Shown here one piece after another: positions 40,647 to 55,305 of a stretch of DNA of 64,000 nt. Location: positions 1-64,000 of the forward strand of contig JAGYJJ010000002.1 in the NCBI GenBank assembly GCA_018402235.1. Direction: 5' to 3'. The position numbers and the translations under genes were made by a program. The notes below the pieces were generated by a model. That model was not told where the DNA came from and made no database searches. It worked only from the letters and a program-made list of their open reading frames with translations. The first letter of the stretch is position 1, and each line of letters starts with the position of its first letter. The stretch comes from Candidatus Nanopelagicales bacterium (GTDB lineage: Bacteria; Actinomycetota; Actinomycetes; S36-B12).

Positions 40647-41570
40647 TCAATTACCTGATCGCGGATGCGCCTGTTCGAATGTGGAACGCAGCCGTTCCAC
40701 GGACACGTGCGTGTAGCGCTGGGTGGTAGCCAAGTTGGCATGTCCGAGCAGTTCTTGCACCGAGCGCAGATCGGCCCCACCTTCGAGCACGTGGGTAGCG
40801 GCGCTGTGCCGCATGCCATGGGGGGCAACAACTGGCACGCCCGCGGCCTCGGTCAAGGTGCGCACCACGTTTCTTACCACTCGCGAATCGATCCGAAAAC
40901 CACGTTCACCAACGAAAAGCGCGTGAACTGACGGCAGCGCCATCTCCCCCCGAACACCCAGCCATGCGTCGATCGCTCGCTGTGCAGGAACTCCATACGG
41001 GACAACCCGTTCCTTGTCCCCCTTGCCGACCACCCGCAACGTTCGATTACCTGCATCCACATCGTCTACGTCGAGGCCACACAGTTCGGCAACACGGATC
41101 GCCGTTCCATACAACACCTCAAGGATCGCCGCATCACGGATGGATCGGTGCGAACCATTGTGCCTACCCGCATATTCGAGTACCTGCAGCGCTTGACCTT
41201 TGTCCAGCACGGCGGGCAATCGGTTACCCACCCGTGGACTCACCAGCCGATGACCGGGGTCCGTGGCTGCCGACCCTCGCCGGTGACACCACGCCGTGAA
41301 TGCTCGCGCCGATGCCGCTCGTCGCGCGATGGTCGAGCGCGATAGCCCTTCGGTGGTTGCCGAAGCCAACCAGGCCCGCAAGGCAGCCAGATCTACGTCG
41401 GCTGGTTCGACGATGCCACGTTGCGCGCAGAAACAACTCAGGTCACGGACATCGGCAACGTAGGCACGCACCGTATGGGGGCTTCGAGCGCGCTCGTCGC
41501 GCAGGTGCGTTGTGAATCCCTCAAGCGCTTCATTCCACGCCGCGCCCGGGAGTTCTTCCATATGGGACAT
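40647..41570 (-). CDS. xerC: Tyrosine recombinase XerC
   Basis: HGMRHSAATHVLEGGADLRSVQELLGHANLATTQRYTHVSVERL; LYGTAIRVAELCGL. Confidence 0.9.
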   Translation of the reverse strand: MSHMEELPGAAWNEALEGFTTHLRDERARSPHTVRAYVADVRDLSCFCAQRGIVEPADVDLAALRAWLASATTEGLSRSTIARRAASARAFTAWCHRRGSAATDPGHRLVSPRVGNRLPAVLDKGQALQVLEYAGRHNGSHRSIRDAAILEVLYGTAIRVAELCGLDVDDVDAGNRTLRVVGKGDKERVVPYGVPAQRAIDAWLGVRGEMALPSVHALFVGERGFRIDSRVVRNVVRTLTEAAGVPVVAPHGMRHSAATHVLEGGADLRSVQELLGHANLATTQRYTHVSVERLRSTFEQAHPRSGN

Positions 41571-41597
41571 GGTGGCAACTCTTGGCCGATCGCAGCA

Positions 41598-42746
41598 TCA
41601 GGCTCGCCCAGGATTGTCCATGTAGACCCACAAACCGTCATCGGAGCAACGCGCGTAGCCCGCCAACTGCGCAGCGAGCAGCCACTCACGAGTCTGGTGC
41701 GGATCGAGTCCGCATCGCACGGCCGTTGCGTCCACGCTTAGTCCACGATTGTGGGAACCGGGCAGGGCATCAAGCACTTCTTGCAACCCGGCCGAAAGCT
41801 GCGGATCTTCGTTCGAAGTAGGAAGACTGACGCGAACGGGTTGAACGCCAGTTCGCAAATCCTCAACATCACTGGCCAAGATCGCCACGCGGTCTTGGAT
41901 CAAGCGATGCGTACCCACCGAGGTTTCTGAGGTGACAGGACCGGGAACGGCATAGACCTGGCGATTCAAATCAGCGGCGTAGGCGGCGGTCCTGGAGGAA
42001 CCGGATCGGCGCGAGGCCTCAACAACACAGGTAGCGGTTGCCAGGGCAGCGATCACCCGGTTGCGAGTAAGGAAACGACGACGACGAACCGTCTCGCCCA
42101 GCGGCGCTTCGCTGATCACCACACCGCGCTCCACGATCTGGGTGAATAGACCCTCGTGTCCGCGCGGATAGGCCTGGTCAACGCCGCCTGCGACCACACA
42201 AATGGTGCTGCCATCGACCGCTAGCGCCCCACGATGTGCAGCGGCGTCGATTCCGTATGCGCCTCCGGAGATGATCGATATGCGCTCACTGGCAAGTGCT
42301 GCGGACCATTCGCGCGCAACCACCTCGCCGTACCTGGTACACGCTCGAGCTCCAACCATGGCCACAGAGTTCAAGGCGTGCAGCCGTAGGTTCGCTTCAC
42401 CCCAGCACCACAGGGCCAGTGGTCGATTTGCTCCCAGATCATCGAGTTGACCGGGCCATTCGAGTTCCCCCGGCACCACGACGCGCACACCTAGTTCCCG
42501 GGCGCGCGTCAGTTGTGCATCGAGGTCCAATTCGGCCAAGCGCGCGCCGATCGAGGCGGCTCGAGGGATACGCACCGGTGCCCCCGAGAGCAAGGCGGCT
42601 ACTACAGCGGTGGGTCCGCGGCTGTCGATGAGATCGGCGAGCCCGGCTTCACCAGGCTCACATACGCACGCCAAGGCGATACGTGCGCGGGTAATGATGT
42701 CCCGATCATCACAGTCCGGGTCGGCTTCGAGCGCACGAGCTTTCAT
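41598..42746 (-). CDS. dprA: DNA-processing protein DprA
   Basis: VAMVGARACTRYGEVVAREWSAALA, ISGGAYGIDAAAHRGAL, EASRRSGSSRTAAYAADLNRQVYAVPG. Confidence 0.93.
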   Translation of the reverse strand: MKARALEADPDCDDRDIITRARIALACVCEPGEAGLADLIDSRGPTAVVAALLSGAPVRIPRAASIGARLAELDLDAQLTRARELGVRVVVPGELEWPGQLDDLGANRPLALWCWGEANLRLHALNSVAMVGARACTRYGEVVAREWSAALASERISIISGGAYGIDAAAHRGALAVDGSTICVVAGGVDQAYPRGHEGLFTQIVERGVVISEAPLGETVRRRRFLTRNRVIAALATATCVVEASRRSGSSRTAAYAADLNRQVYAVPGPVTSETSVGTHRLIQDRVAILASDVEDLRTGVQPVRVSLPTSNEDPQLSAGLQEVLDALPGSHNRGLSVDATAVRCGLDPHQTREWLLAAQLAGYARCSDDGLWVYMDNPGRA

Positions 42747-44266
42747 GCCGCCTCATCCCCCAGTGGCTGATGCCACTCGATTGCTTCGTTCACGTGGCGC
42801 GCATTCGGTCGTGATCGACCGTCCATATCGGCAAGAGTCCAGGCGAGTTTGGCAATGCGATGGGTCGAGCGCATCCCTCCGCTGCCGCGCAGGTGATCTG
42901 CGATCACGTCCTCGGCGCCATCCTCCATCGGATAGGCAGCCAAAGTGCCCGGGCTTACGCGAGCGTTGGCCGATCCCCACCGCCGCTCGGCTCGATCCCG
43001 CGCTTGCAGGACCCGCGCGGCCACCTGAGCACTGGATTCGCCGCGTTCAGCGCTGCGTACTGGCTGCAGACGAAGGCGAATATCGATGCGATCAAGCAAG
43101 GGACCGGAGATGCGTTGGGCGTAGGCGCTCACCGACGTTGGTGGGCAATCACAGTGGCGCCCAAAACTGCGCGGCGTGTGCCGGTATCCGCACGGGCACG
43201 GGTTTGCAGCAAGGATGAGTTGGAAATCGGCTGGCACATCACCGCTCCAGGCGGCCCGATGCAAACTAACCGTTCCACTTTCCAACGGTTGCCGTAGCGA
43301 TTCAAGTGAGTTACGCGGAAACTCCGGTGCTTCGTCGAGGAACAACACGCCCCGGTGGGCCAGCGATACCGCCCCCGGACGCACAGAACCTGCCATCACC
43401 GAACCGAGCAGCGCAGCGGGGCTTGACGAGTGGTGCGGCGATTGGAACGGCGGGCGGCCATCCTCACCGATCACCACTAACCCAGCTCCTGGGCTCGATA
43501 CCAAGGCGTGCACGGCCATGACATCCACCACGTGTTCGGGACTCAAGTCCGGAAGGATGCTCGGGATTCTTTCGGCTAGCAAGGTTTTTCCAACGCCCGG
43601 TGGACCAACCATCGCCAGACTGTGTCGACCCGCAGCTGCGATCTCCAGCGCGCGCCGGCCTTCACTTTGACCCAGCACCTCCGCCAGATCGGGTCCACTT
43701 ACTACGGGGGCCACCGACATCGGCATGCCAGCACGCACACCATCGTCGTCGCCGAGCAAAACATGCACGGCTTGCAAAAGCGATCGCACACCGATCACTT
43801 CAACGCCTGGAACGCGCGCGCACTCGTTCACGTTCTGAACTGGTACCACTATTCGCCGAAAGCCTGCTTGCTGCACTGCGCAGGTGACCGTGATTGCTCC
43901 AGGGATCGGGCGCACCTGACCGTCGAGTCCGAGTTCGCCAACGAAGACCGGCTGATCGTCGCTTTGCGTCATGGCAGGAATTTGCTCATCGGCCGAGAGC
44001 ACACCGATGGCGATGGGCAGATCCAAACCCGTTCCGTGCTTGCGAACGTGCGCGGGCGACAGTCCAATGGTGACGCGCCCCAAAGGCCACGAGAGCCCCG
44101 TGTTGCCTACTGCGCACCGAGCCCGATGGCGCGCTTCGCCGATCGACGTGTCGGCCAAGCCGACAAGACCTACGGCCGGCAACCCCTGGGCAACATCAAC
44201 CTCGACCGTTACGACCGTTCCGCTGACTCCGGACACCACCGCACCGTGCACCTGCGCAAGCGCCAC
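42743..44266 (-). CDS. comM: YifB/ComM family Mg-chelatase-like AAA ATPase
   Basis: VEVDVAQGLPAVGLVGLADTSIGEARHRARCAVGNTG, MVGPPGVGKTLLAERIPSILP. Confidence 0.93.
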   Translation of the reverse strand: MALAQVHGAVVSGVSGTVVTVEVDVAQGLPAVGLVGLADTSIGEARHRARCAVGNTGLSWPLGRVTIGLSPAHVRKHGTGLDLPIAIGVLSADEQIPAMTQSDDQPVFVGELGLDGQVRPIPGAITVTCAVQQAGFRRIVVPVQNVNECARVPGVEVIGVRSLLQAVHVLLGDDDGVRAGMPMSVAPVVSGPDLAEVLGQSEGRRALEIAAAGRHSLAMVGPPGVGKTLLAERIPSILPDLSPEHVVDVMAVHALVSSPGAGLVVIGEDGRPPFQSPHHSSSPAALLGSVMAGSVRPGAVSLAHRGVLFLDEAPEFPRNSLESLRQPLESGTVSLHRAAWSGDVPADFQLILAANPCPCGYRHTPRSFGRHCDCPPTSVSAYAQRISGPLLDRIDIRLRLQPVRSAERGESSAQVAARVLQARDRAERRWGSANARVSPGTLAAYPMEDGAEDVIADHLRGSGGMRSTHRIAKLAWTLADMDGRSRPNARHVNEAIEWHQPLGDEAA

Positions 44267-44267
44267 C

Positions 44268-44651
44268 TCACACCGCCCGAAGGTGTTCGATAACCGGCTG
44301 ACCGACCGGTGGGATGGTCACGGCTACAACGTCGAAGCGCAGCCGCGGAGCGTGAATGGATCGATGCTCCAACCAGGCGAGCGCAAGGGATCGAAGGGTC
44401 CGCATCTTGCGCGTGGTGACCGCCTCCACAGGTGAGCCGTATGCAAGAGATCGGCGTGTCTTGACTTCTACGATGACGAGTTCATCGCCATCGCGAGCAA
44501 CCAGATCGAGTTCACCGCGAACGCCTTGACCGCGAGGGCGCCAGTTGCGATCCAGCACCACCAGGCCGCAAGAACGCAGATAGTCCATAGCGAGTTGTTC
44601 ACCGCGCTGGCCCAGTGCGAACCGATCATCTATTTTCTCGGGAATCTGCAT
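44268..44651 (-). CDS. yraN: YraN/UPF0102 family putative endonuclease
   Basis: GEQLAMDYLRSCGLVVLDRNWRPRGQGVRGELDLVARDGDELVIVEVKTRRS. Confidence 0.92.
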   Translation of the reverse strand: MQIPEKIDDRFALGQRGEQLAMDYLRSCGLVVLDRNWRPRGQGVRGELDLVARDGDELVIVEVKTRRSLAYGSPVEAVTTRKMRTLRSLALAWLEHRSIHAPRLRFDVVAVTIPPVGQPVIEHLRAV

Positions 44652-44718
44652 GCAGGTAAGACTGCGCCCTGCTCACGCCACTTCGCCAGAGGGAATCTTG
44701 CGCCTGTGGACGGGCGGA

Positions 44719-45369
44719 TCAGTGGTTGGGGATAGACATCAGCCGCCACGTTGTGCGGTGGTAGCTGGTGACTCCATGCTCCTGCAGCGCGCGTCGATGC
44801 TCAGTGGTTCCGTACCCAGCATTGCGGTCCCACCCGTAGGCCATGTGCTCGTGATGCAAATCTCGCATCACTGCATCGCGATGCACTTTCGCGATAATCG
44901 ATGCCCCCGCAATGCTCGCGCACGACGCATCACCTTTCACGACGGTGTGGACCTGCCACGTGTCATTGACGGGGGTCAGGAAATCGTGGTGACCGTCGAG
45001 TAGAACTACAGCGGGTGCATCAGCACAGGCCAAGGCAACAATGGCGGCAACTGCTGCTGCCCCCTCTCCCAATGCCTGCACGATTCCCACGTGATCAATC
45101 CGGCTGGCGGGAATATCAACAACCGCACTCGCGCGTGCCCACTCATGAATCGCCGGCACCAAGAATTCGCGTCGCTTCGCAGACAGCGCTTTGGAATCAC
45201 GCACTCCCGCCGGAGCGCCGCCGGTGTGTGCATCGATGGCAACAGCACCGAGGGTCACCGGTCCCGCGAGTGCTCCGCGCCCCACTTCGTCGATAGCGAT
45301 AACGATCTGCGCCGAGCTCTTCGCCAGGAGACCTCGTTCGATGTCCACACCAGGATCGGATCGGCGCAC
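44719..45369 (-). CDS. rnhB: Ribonuclease HII
   Basis: VIAIDEVGRGALAGPVTLGAVAI, VRDSKALSAKRRE, VKGDASCASIAGASIIAKVHRD. Confidence 0.93.
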   Translation of the reverse strand: MRRSDPGVDIERGLLAKSSAQIVIAIDEVGRGALAGPVTLGAVAIDAHTGGAPAGVRDSKALSAKRREFLVPAIHEWARASAVVDIPASRIDHVGIVQALGEGAAAVAAIVALACADAPAVVLLDGHHDFLTPVNDTWQVHTVVKGDASCASIAGASIIAKVHRDAVMRDLHHEHMAYGWDRNAGYGTTEHRRALQEHGVTSYHRTTWRLMSIPNH

Positions 45370-45380
45370 AACAACCTCGT

Positions 45381-46082
45381 TCAGTCCAGCGCGGGGTTAC
45401 CGAAGATGGAGGGAATCGTCTCGATAGCCAGACGATCGAAGGGCCACAGCACCAAGATGACCCGACCCACCGCGTTATCGACCGGGACAGCCCCGTCGTT
45501 CATGTCCAGGTGGTAGCGGGAGTCTCGTGAGTCGCCACGGTTGTCGCCGAGAACGAACATGCCATCGTCAGGAATCGTCACATCGAAACGAACCTGGTCC
45601 GTCGGCCCGATGATGTAGTCCTCATCTAACGGAACCCCATTCACCACGATGCGGCCCTCGGCATCACAGCACGCAACTCGATCTCCCCCGATGCCGATGA
45701 CCCGCTTCACGAGATCGTCGCCGGAATCACTGGGCAATACGCCGATGAACGTGAGCCCCTGCCGGAGCGTGGTGCGCCAATCGTCAGCCGGAGGTAGCGG
45801 TTCGGGTAGCCAGTTCCCCGGATCCTTGAAGACGACGATCTCACCGCGCTTCACACCCGAGAGGGTGGTGGTGACTTTCGAGGCAATGATCCGATCACCG
45901 GGTCGAAGTGTGTCCTCCATCGATGCACTCGGCACGTAAAACGCCTGCAATAGGAATGCGCGAATCAGCGCTGACAATGCGAGGGCAACAACCACAATGA
46001 CGGTCACTTCGCGCAGTCCCCGCCAAAACGGGTGGATCTGCCTCTTCTCGCGGGCGTGCTTGCCGCGCTGATCCTGTGCCAC
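45381..46082 (-). CDS. lepB: Signal peptidase I (copy 2)
   Basis: FYVPSASMEDTLRPGDRIIASKV, KRVIGIGGDRV, VLGDNRGDSRDSRY. Confidence 0.92.
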   Translation of the reverse strand: MAQDQRGKHAREKRQIHPFWRGLREVTVIVVVALALSALIRAFLLQAFYVPSASMEDTLRPGDRIIASKVTTTLSGVKRGEIVVFKDPGNWLPEPLPPADDWRTTLRQGLTFIGVLPSDSGDDLVKRVIGIGGDRVACCDAEGRIVVNGVPLDEDYIIGPTDQVRFDVTIPDDGMFVLGDNRGDSRDSRYHLDMNDGAVPVDNAVGRVILVLWPFDRLAIETIPSIFGNPALD

Positions 46083-46759
46083 TAGTTGTTCGAGCTTTCC
46101 CGGACATCGGCGCCGTAGTCTGGCAGCGGAATATTGGAAATACGGTTCAACGGCCAGACAACTGTCATAGCTCGACCCACCACCGCATCCTCAGGGACGA
46201 AACCGCCTCCGGGATTACCCAAGTAAACGCGCGAATCCGCCGAAGCAGAGCGATGGTCGCCCATGACCCACAGTTTGCCTTCTGGGACTTCCACATCAAA
46301 GGGTTGCAAACTCGGCGCGTCACCGGGGAACAGATAGTCCTCCTCGAGCGGCTCACCGTTGACCAGAATGCGCCCTTGCTCGTCGCAACAGGTAACCCGA
46401 TCACCGCCCACGCCGATTACCCGCTTGATGAAATCGGTGGAATCGGGTGCTACCAATCCGAAGGATTGCCCCACCCACACGAGCGCCCCAGTGATCGGGT
46501 CCCGATCAGGCGTGACCTGGGCGGGAACGAAGGATCCTGAGCCGTCGAACACCACCACATCGCCCCGCTCAATATCTCGGAAGCGATACACCATTCGGTT
46601 GACGAGAACGCGGTCACCGATCTGCAAGGTGTTCTCCATCGAACCAGACGGAATGGAGAACGGTTTAACCACAAAGGTGGTGATCAGCAGAACGACAGCC
46701 AAAGCGATGGCGATCGTGACCGGAATATCCCACCAGGATTGCCGCTCCCGGTCGGCCAA
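46082..46759 (-). CDS. lepB: Signal peptidase I (copy 1)
   Basis: FSIPSGSMENTLQIGDRVLVNRM, KRVIGVGGDRV, VMGDHRSASADSR. Confidence 0.92.
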   Translation of the reverse strand: MADRERQSWWDIPVTIAIALAVVLLITTFVVKPFSIPSGSMENTLQIGDRVLVNRMVYRFRDIERGDVVVFDGSGSFVPAQVTPDRDPITGALVWVGQSFGLVAPDSTDFIKRVIGVGGDRVTCCDEQGRILVNGEPLEEDYLFPGDAPSLQPFDVEVPEGKLWVMGDHRSASADSRVYLGNPGGGFVPEDAVVGRAMTVVWPLNRISNIPLPDYGADVRESSNN

Positions 46760-46761
46760 GG

Positions 46762-47172
46762 TCAGCTCTCCGTTTGCGCGGTGTCTGCCTGATCCACTTT
46801 CTCAGGCTTACTGGAAGCAACTGGCGTGTTGTCGCGACGCTCGCGGATCTTTGCCGCCTTGCCGCGCAGCCCGCGCAGGTAGTAGAGCTTGGCGCGGCGA
46901 ACATCACCCTTGGTGACTAGTTCGATCTTCTCCACCACAGGAGAGTGCAACGGGAAAGTGCGCTCGACGCCCACGCCGTAGGAAACCTTGCGAACGGTGT
47001 ACGTCTCACCGGCGCCCGAACCCGAACGAGCGATAACCACACCCTGGAAGACCTGCACACGGGTCTTGTTACCTTCCACGACCTTCACGTGAACTTTCAC
47101 GGTGTCGCCAGCGCGGAATTCGGGGAGGTCGTCGCGCAGAACTGCGGCGTCGACGGAATCGAGGGTCTTCAT
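46762..47172 (-). CDS. rplS: 50S ribosomal protein L19
   Basis: [60 protein letters not shown]; start at MKTLDSV. Confidence 0.95.
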   Translation of the reverse strand: MKTLDSVDAAVLRDDLPEFRAGDTVKVHVKVVEGNKTRVQVFQGVVIARSGSGAGETYTVRKVSYGVGVERTFPLHSPVVEKIELVTKGDVRRAKLYYLRGLRGKAAKIRERRDNTPVASSKPEKVDQADTAQTES

Positions 47173-47299
47173 TGCTGCTTCTCTTCTCTGCAAGCGCCAC
47201 AAGTCGCCCACGGTTAGGTGGAGTGGTGTGCCCTCATGCGTCCCTTGTGGCAGACATCGGGCGAAGGTGTCGAAGGCTCACAAGTCTGCCACACCCGCA

Positions 47300-47412
47300 C
47301 GAACCTCCCCGCCGGGGGCCGCGAACCTCCCCGGCGAGGACATCGAGCCTCCCCGCCGGGGAGGCTCGATCAAACGCCCGGGGAGGTTCGAAGAGCCCGG
47401 CGGGGAGGTTCG
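47300..47412. repeat. Nested inverted repeat (family B, copy 2)
   Basis: CGAACCTCCCCGCCGGGGG...GCGAACCTCCCCGGCGAGG...ATCGAGCCTCCCCGCCGGGGAGGCTCGAT...CCCGGGGAGGTTCG...CCCGGCGGGGAGGTTCG. Confidence 0.9.
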
Positions 47413-47415
47413 CGG

Positions 47416-48116
<701 letters not shown>

Positions 48117-48117
<1 letters not shown>

Positions 48118-48626
48118 CAGACGTCCTCGTCGAGCAACCCGTCGGGGGGCGTGATGACAATCCGCCGTGCCGCGATGTCCACGGACGGCACAAACTCTTC
48201 GATGAACGGCACCAACACTTCGCGATCGTCTTCGGTGCGGATAACAAGCATGTCGTGCGCCGGTAGGTGCGACACCTCTCGAACCGAGCCGATCGCGGTG
48301 CCGTCGCTGTCGAAGACTTCACAGCCGACCAGAGCTGAGTCATAGAACTCTTCGGGATCCTCCGGTTGCTCATCATCGGGACGATCCACGCTCAGGATCT
48401 GATTGCGCAGTAGTTCAATGGCATTTCGATCGTCGTACCCCTCAAACGTCAGCAATAACCGACCGCTATGCCAGGTGGACGAGGTGACTACCAGCTCACT
48501 TCCTGCGTCCGTGAGGAGTCGGGCACCGACGGCAAAGCGACGATCAGGTTCGTCTGTGCGAACCTCGATACTGACCGCTCCCCGAACACCGTGAGGACGA
48601 CCAATACGCCCCACCACGACGAGCAC
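48117..48626 (-). CDS. rimM: Ribosome maturation factor RimM
   Basis: VVGRIGRPHGVRGAVSIEVRTDEP, FYDSALVGCEV, PFIEEFVPSVDIAARRIVITPPDGLL. Confidence 0.94.
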
Positions 48627-48637
48627 GGCGGAGGGTC

Positions 48638-48877
48638 TTAGCGTTCGCCGACGTCGAGGAAGTCAACCCGCACGCCGCGACCGTCGTTGATGGCTGTGAT
48701 GACGGTGCGAAGAGCTGTGGCGGTGCGACCATTGCGACCGATCACCCGACCCATGTCCTCCGGATTGACGCTGACCGCGAGCGTGGTGCCGCGACGACCC
48801 GAACGCTCGGTGACCGAGACGTCGTCCGGGCTATCGACGATCCCACGAACCAAGTGGCCGAGAGCCTCATCGAGCAT
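48638..48877 (-). CDS. KH-domain RNA-binding protein (KhpA-type)
   Basis: [22 protein letters not shown]...DMGRVIGRNGRTATALRTVITA (GxxG loop). Confidence 0.93.
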   Translation of the reverse strand: MLDEALGHLVRGIVDSPDDVSVTERSGRRGTTLAVSVNPEDMGRVIGRNGRTATALRTVITAINDGRGVRVDFLDVGER

Positions 48878-49455
48878 TAGTCGGTCTTCTCGGCTTCGGC
48901 CACGACCTCTACTTCGTCAACGACGACGGGTTCGTCCTTCTTGCCCTCGACAGCGTCGACGGCGTCTTCGACGACCTCTTCGACCTTGTGAACGACAGCC
49001 TCGACAACTTCTTCGACCTTCTCGGCAACCGTCTCGACTACTTCTTCGACCTTCTCGGCCGCCTCTTCCACCTTTGACTCAACCTTCTTGCGGGTTGGGG
49101 TCTTGGGCTCGCTGGCAGCTTCCTTCACGGCAGTTTCGTAAGCGACCTTCTTGTCGGCCTTTGGTTCGGCGACCTTCAACGTGCCTTCGGCACCGGGCTC
49201 GCCCTTGAACTTCTGCCAATCGCCGGTCACCTTCAAGATGGCGGCAACAGCCTCGGTGGGCTGCGCGCCCACTCCGAGCCAGTACTGGACGCGCTCGGAG
49301 TCCACCTTGATCAGGCTTGGCTCTTCGAGCGGCTGGTAGATGCCGATCTCCTCGATGGCGCGGCCGTTACGGGCGGTGCGCGAATCGGCGACAACGACGC
49401 GGTACTGCGGTGCGTGGATCTTGCCCACGCGCTTCAACTTGATCTTGACTGCCAC
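48877..49455 (-). CDS. rpsP: 30S ribosomal protein S16 with long acidic C-terminal extension
   Basis: [42 protein letters not shown] core, then KVEEVVE-rich tail. Confidence 0.95.
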   Translation of the reverse strand: MAVKIKLKRVGKIHAPQYRVVVADSRTARNGRAIEEIGIYQPLEEPSLIKVDSERVQYWLGVGAQPTEAVAAILKVTGDWQKFKGEPGAEGTLKVAEPKADKKVAYETAVKEAASEPKTPTRKKVESKVEEAAEKVEEVVETVAEKVEEVVEAVVHKVEEVVEDAVDAVEGKKDEPVVVDEVEVVAEAEKTD

Positions 49456-49624
49456 GGGTGGCTGCTCTCCTGACGTATGGGTGACGGCTCCGCTTCAGCG
49501 TGGGGTGCCACGCGGGACCGACGAGTGGACCGCCGTAAGCGAGGTGAGAGGGCCACGCTTTCGACGAGAACCCCAAAAGTGTGCCAGAACGAACGACGAC
49601 GCCCACCGCCGGGGGCGCAGGACG

Positions 49625-51154
49625 CTAGGACAGCAGCTTTTTGAGGTCGTCGGGGAGTTGGGAAAGATCCGGCGGGGTCATCTGGTCCGGCGCCTGCTCT
49701 GCAGACTCCACACCCGAATCCTGCGCGGCCCGTTTGGCCGGGTTGCCGCTGCGGCCCTTCTTGCCCTTGCGCACGTTTTGTTTGGGCATCTTGCCCTTAC
49801 TCTTCTTACCCCCACCGGTACCCGGCATGCCCGGCATGCCCGGCATACCGCCACCCTTACCCATCTGACGCATCATCTTCTGCGCCTCGCCGAACCGTTC
49901 GATCAAGCCGTTCACGTCACTTACCTGCGTTCCCGAGCCGCGGGCAATACGCGTGCGGCGCGAGGCGTTCAATATCTTCGGGTCCTGACGTTCCCCGGGA
50001 GTCATCGACTGGATGATCGCGGCTACCCGGTCAAGTTCTCGGTCGTCGACCTGATCGAGTTGTTCTTTCATATCCCCCATGCCTGGAAGCATTCCCAGGA
50101 TCTTGCCCAGTGAGCCCATCTTCTTGATGGACTGCATTTGCTCGAGGAAGTCTTCGAGGGTGAAGTCCTCACCGGTTTGGACCTTGCGGGCCATCTTCTC
50201 TGCCTGTTCGGCGTCGAATGCCCGCTCGGCCTGCTCGATCAAGGTCAAGACATCGCCCATGTCCAAGATGCGGTTGGCCATGCGGTCGGGGTGGAACGCC
50301 TCGAAGTCGTCGAGTTTCTCTCCCACGGATGCGAACATGATCGGCTTGCCGGTAACGGTCACGATGGACAAAGCCGCGCCGCCGCGGGCATCGCCATCCA
50401 GTTTGGTGAGCACCACCCCGTCGAAACCCACCTGCTCACCGAATTGCTCGGCGGTAGCGACGGCGTCCTGGCCGATCATGGCGTCGACCACCAGCAGGAC
50501 GTTGTCCGGCTGCACCGCATCGCGTACCTGGCGAAGCTGATCCATCAGTTCCAGATCGATCGCCAATCGTCCCGCGGTATCGACGATCACTACATCGTGC
50601 AGCGCAGTCTCTGCGTGCTTTCGCGCATTGCGCGCTACTTGAACTGGATCCCCCACACCATTGCCTGGTTCCGGGGCGAAGACGGGAACGCCGGCACGTT
50701 CGCCGACCACTGTCAATTGATCGACGGCGTTCGGACGCTGCAAATCAGCAGCAACAAGAAGTGGGGTGTGGCCATCGTTCTTCAGATGCGCCGCTAGCTT
50801 GCCCGCCAACGTGGTCTTGCCGGCACCTTGCAAACCGGCAAGCAGGATGAACGTTGGCCCGGTCTTGGCGAACTGGAGCTGCCGGGTCTGACCACCCAGA
50901 ATGCCCACGAGTTCTTCGTGGACGATCTTGACGACCTGCTGTCCAGGATTGAGGGCGCCCGATACTTCCGTGGACATCGCACGTTCCTTGACCCGCGCGG
51001 TGAAGGCACGCACCACGGGCAACGCAACATCCGCTTCAAGCAAGGCAATACGGATCTCACCGACGGTCGTGTCGATGTCTGCTTCGGAGAGTCGGCCCTT
51101 ACCGCGTAGCCCCTTGAAAGTCGCAGAGAGGCGATCCGACAGCGACGCGAACAC
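49625..51154 (-). CDS. ffh: Signal recognition particle protein Ffh
   Basis: LAGLQGAGKTTLAGKLA, VDTAGRLAID, TKLDGDARGGAAL; M-domain GGGMPGMPGMPG. Confidence 0.96.
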   Translation of the reverse strand: MFASLSDRLSATFKGLRGKGRLSEADIDTTVGEIRIALLEADVALPVVRAFTARVKERAMSTEVSGALNPGQQVVKIVHEELVGILGGQTRQLQFAKTGPTFILLAGLQGAGKTTLAGKLAAHLKNDGHTPLLVAADLQRPNAVDQLTVVGERAGVPVFAPEPGNGVGDPVQVARNARKHAETALHDVVIVDTAGRLAIDLELMDQLRQVRDAVQPDNVLLVVDAMIGQDAVATAEQFGEQVGFDGVVLTKLDGDARGGAALSIVTVTGKPIMFASVGEKLDDFEAFHPDRMANRILDMGDVLTLIEQAERAFDAEQAEKMARKVQTGEDFTLEDFLEQMQSIKKMGSLGKILGMLPGMGDMKEQLDQVDDRELDRVAAIIQSMTPGERQDPKILNASRRTRIARGSGTQVSDVNGLIERFGEAQKMMRQMGKGGGMPGMPGMPGTGGGKKSKGKMPKQNVRKGKKGRSGNPAKRAAQDSGVESAEQAPDQMTPPDLSQLPDDLKKLLS

Positions 51155-51200
51155 TTCGGCTCCTTGCTACGACGACGATACGAATAACGACGCCGTCAGA

Positions 51201-55175
<3,975 letters not shown>

Positions 55176-55249
55176 ATAGCTACCTCCTGTTGTGTGGCCT
55201 CAGCCGCGCCAACAGTGGTGGCAACGCGTTTCATCAGGTAGCGCGCAAC

Positions 55250-55265
55250 GTTTCGCGTCGGTGAC
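55250..55265 (-). promoter_or_regulatory. GlnR-box-like half site
   Basis: Reverse strand GTCAC-CGACGC-GAAAC, matches GTnAC-n6-GAAAC; upstream of amt. Confidence 0.6.
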
Positions 55266-55280
55266 GAAATCACCTTCCGT

Positions 55281-55296
55281 GTTTCGAGTGCGTTAC
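55281..55296 (-). promoter_or_regulatory. GlnR-box-like half site
   Basis: Reverse strand GTAAC-GCACTC-GAAAC, matches GTnAC-n6-GAAAC; upstream of amt. Confidence 0.6.
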
Positions 55297-55305
55297 ATAT
55301 GCCGA

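Noticed and set aside
45381-46759. Tandem lepB genes as a novel duplication
   Set aside because: Multiple adjacent type I signal peptidases are known in actinobacteria (e.g. the Streptomyces sip cluster); reported as ordinary features.
47300-47412. CRISPR array interpretation of the GAACCTCCCCG repeats
   Set aside because: Units are in inverted pairs with short variable gaps, not direct repeats with uniform spacers, and no cas genes are in the window.
49815-49860. GGMPGMPGMPG tandem repeat in ffh as an unusual repeat
   Set aside because: Gly/Met/Pro-rich tails are common at the end of the Ffh M-domain.
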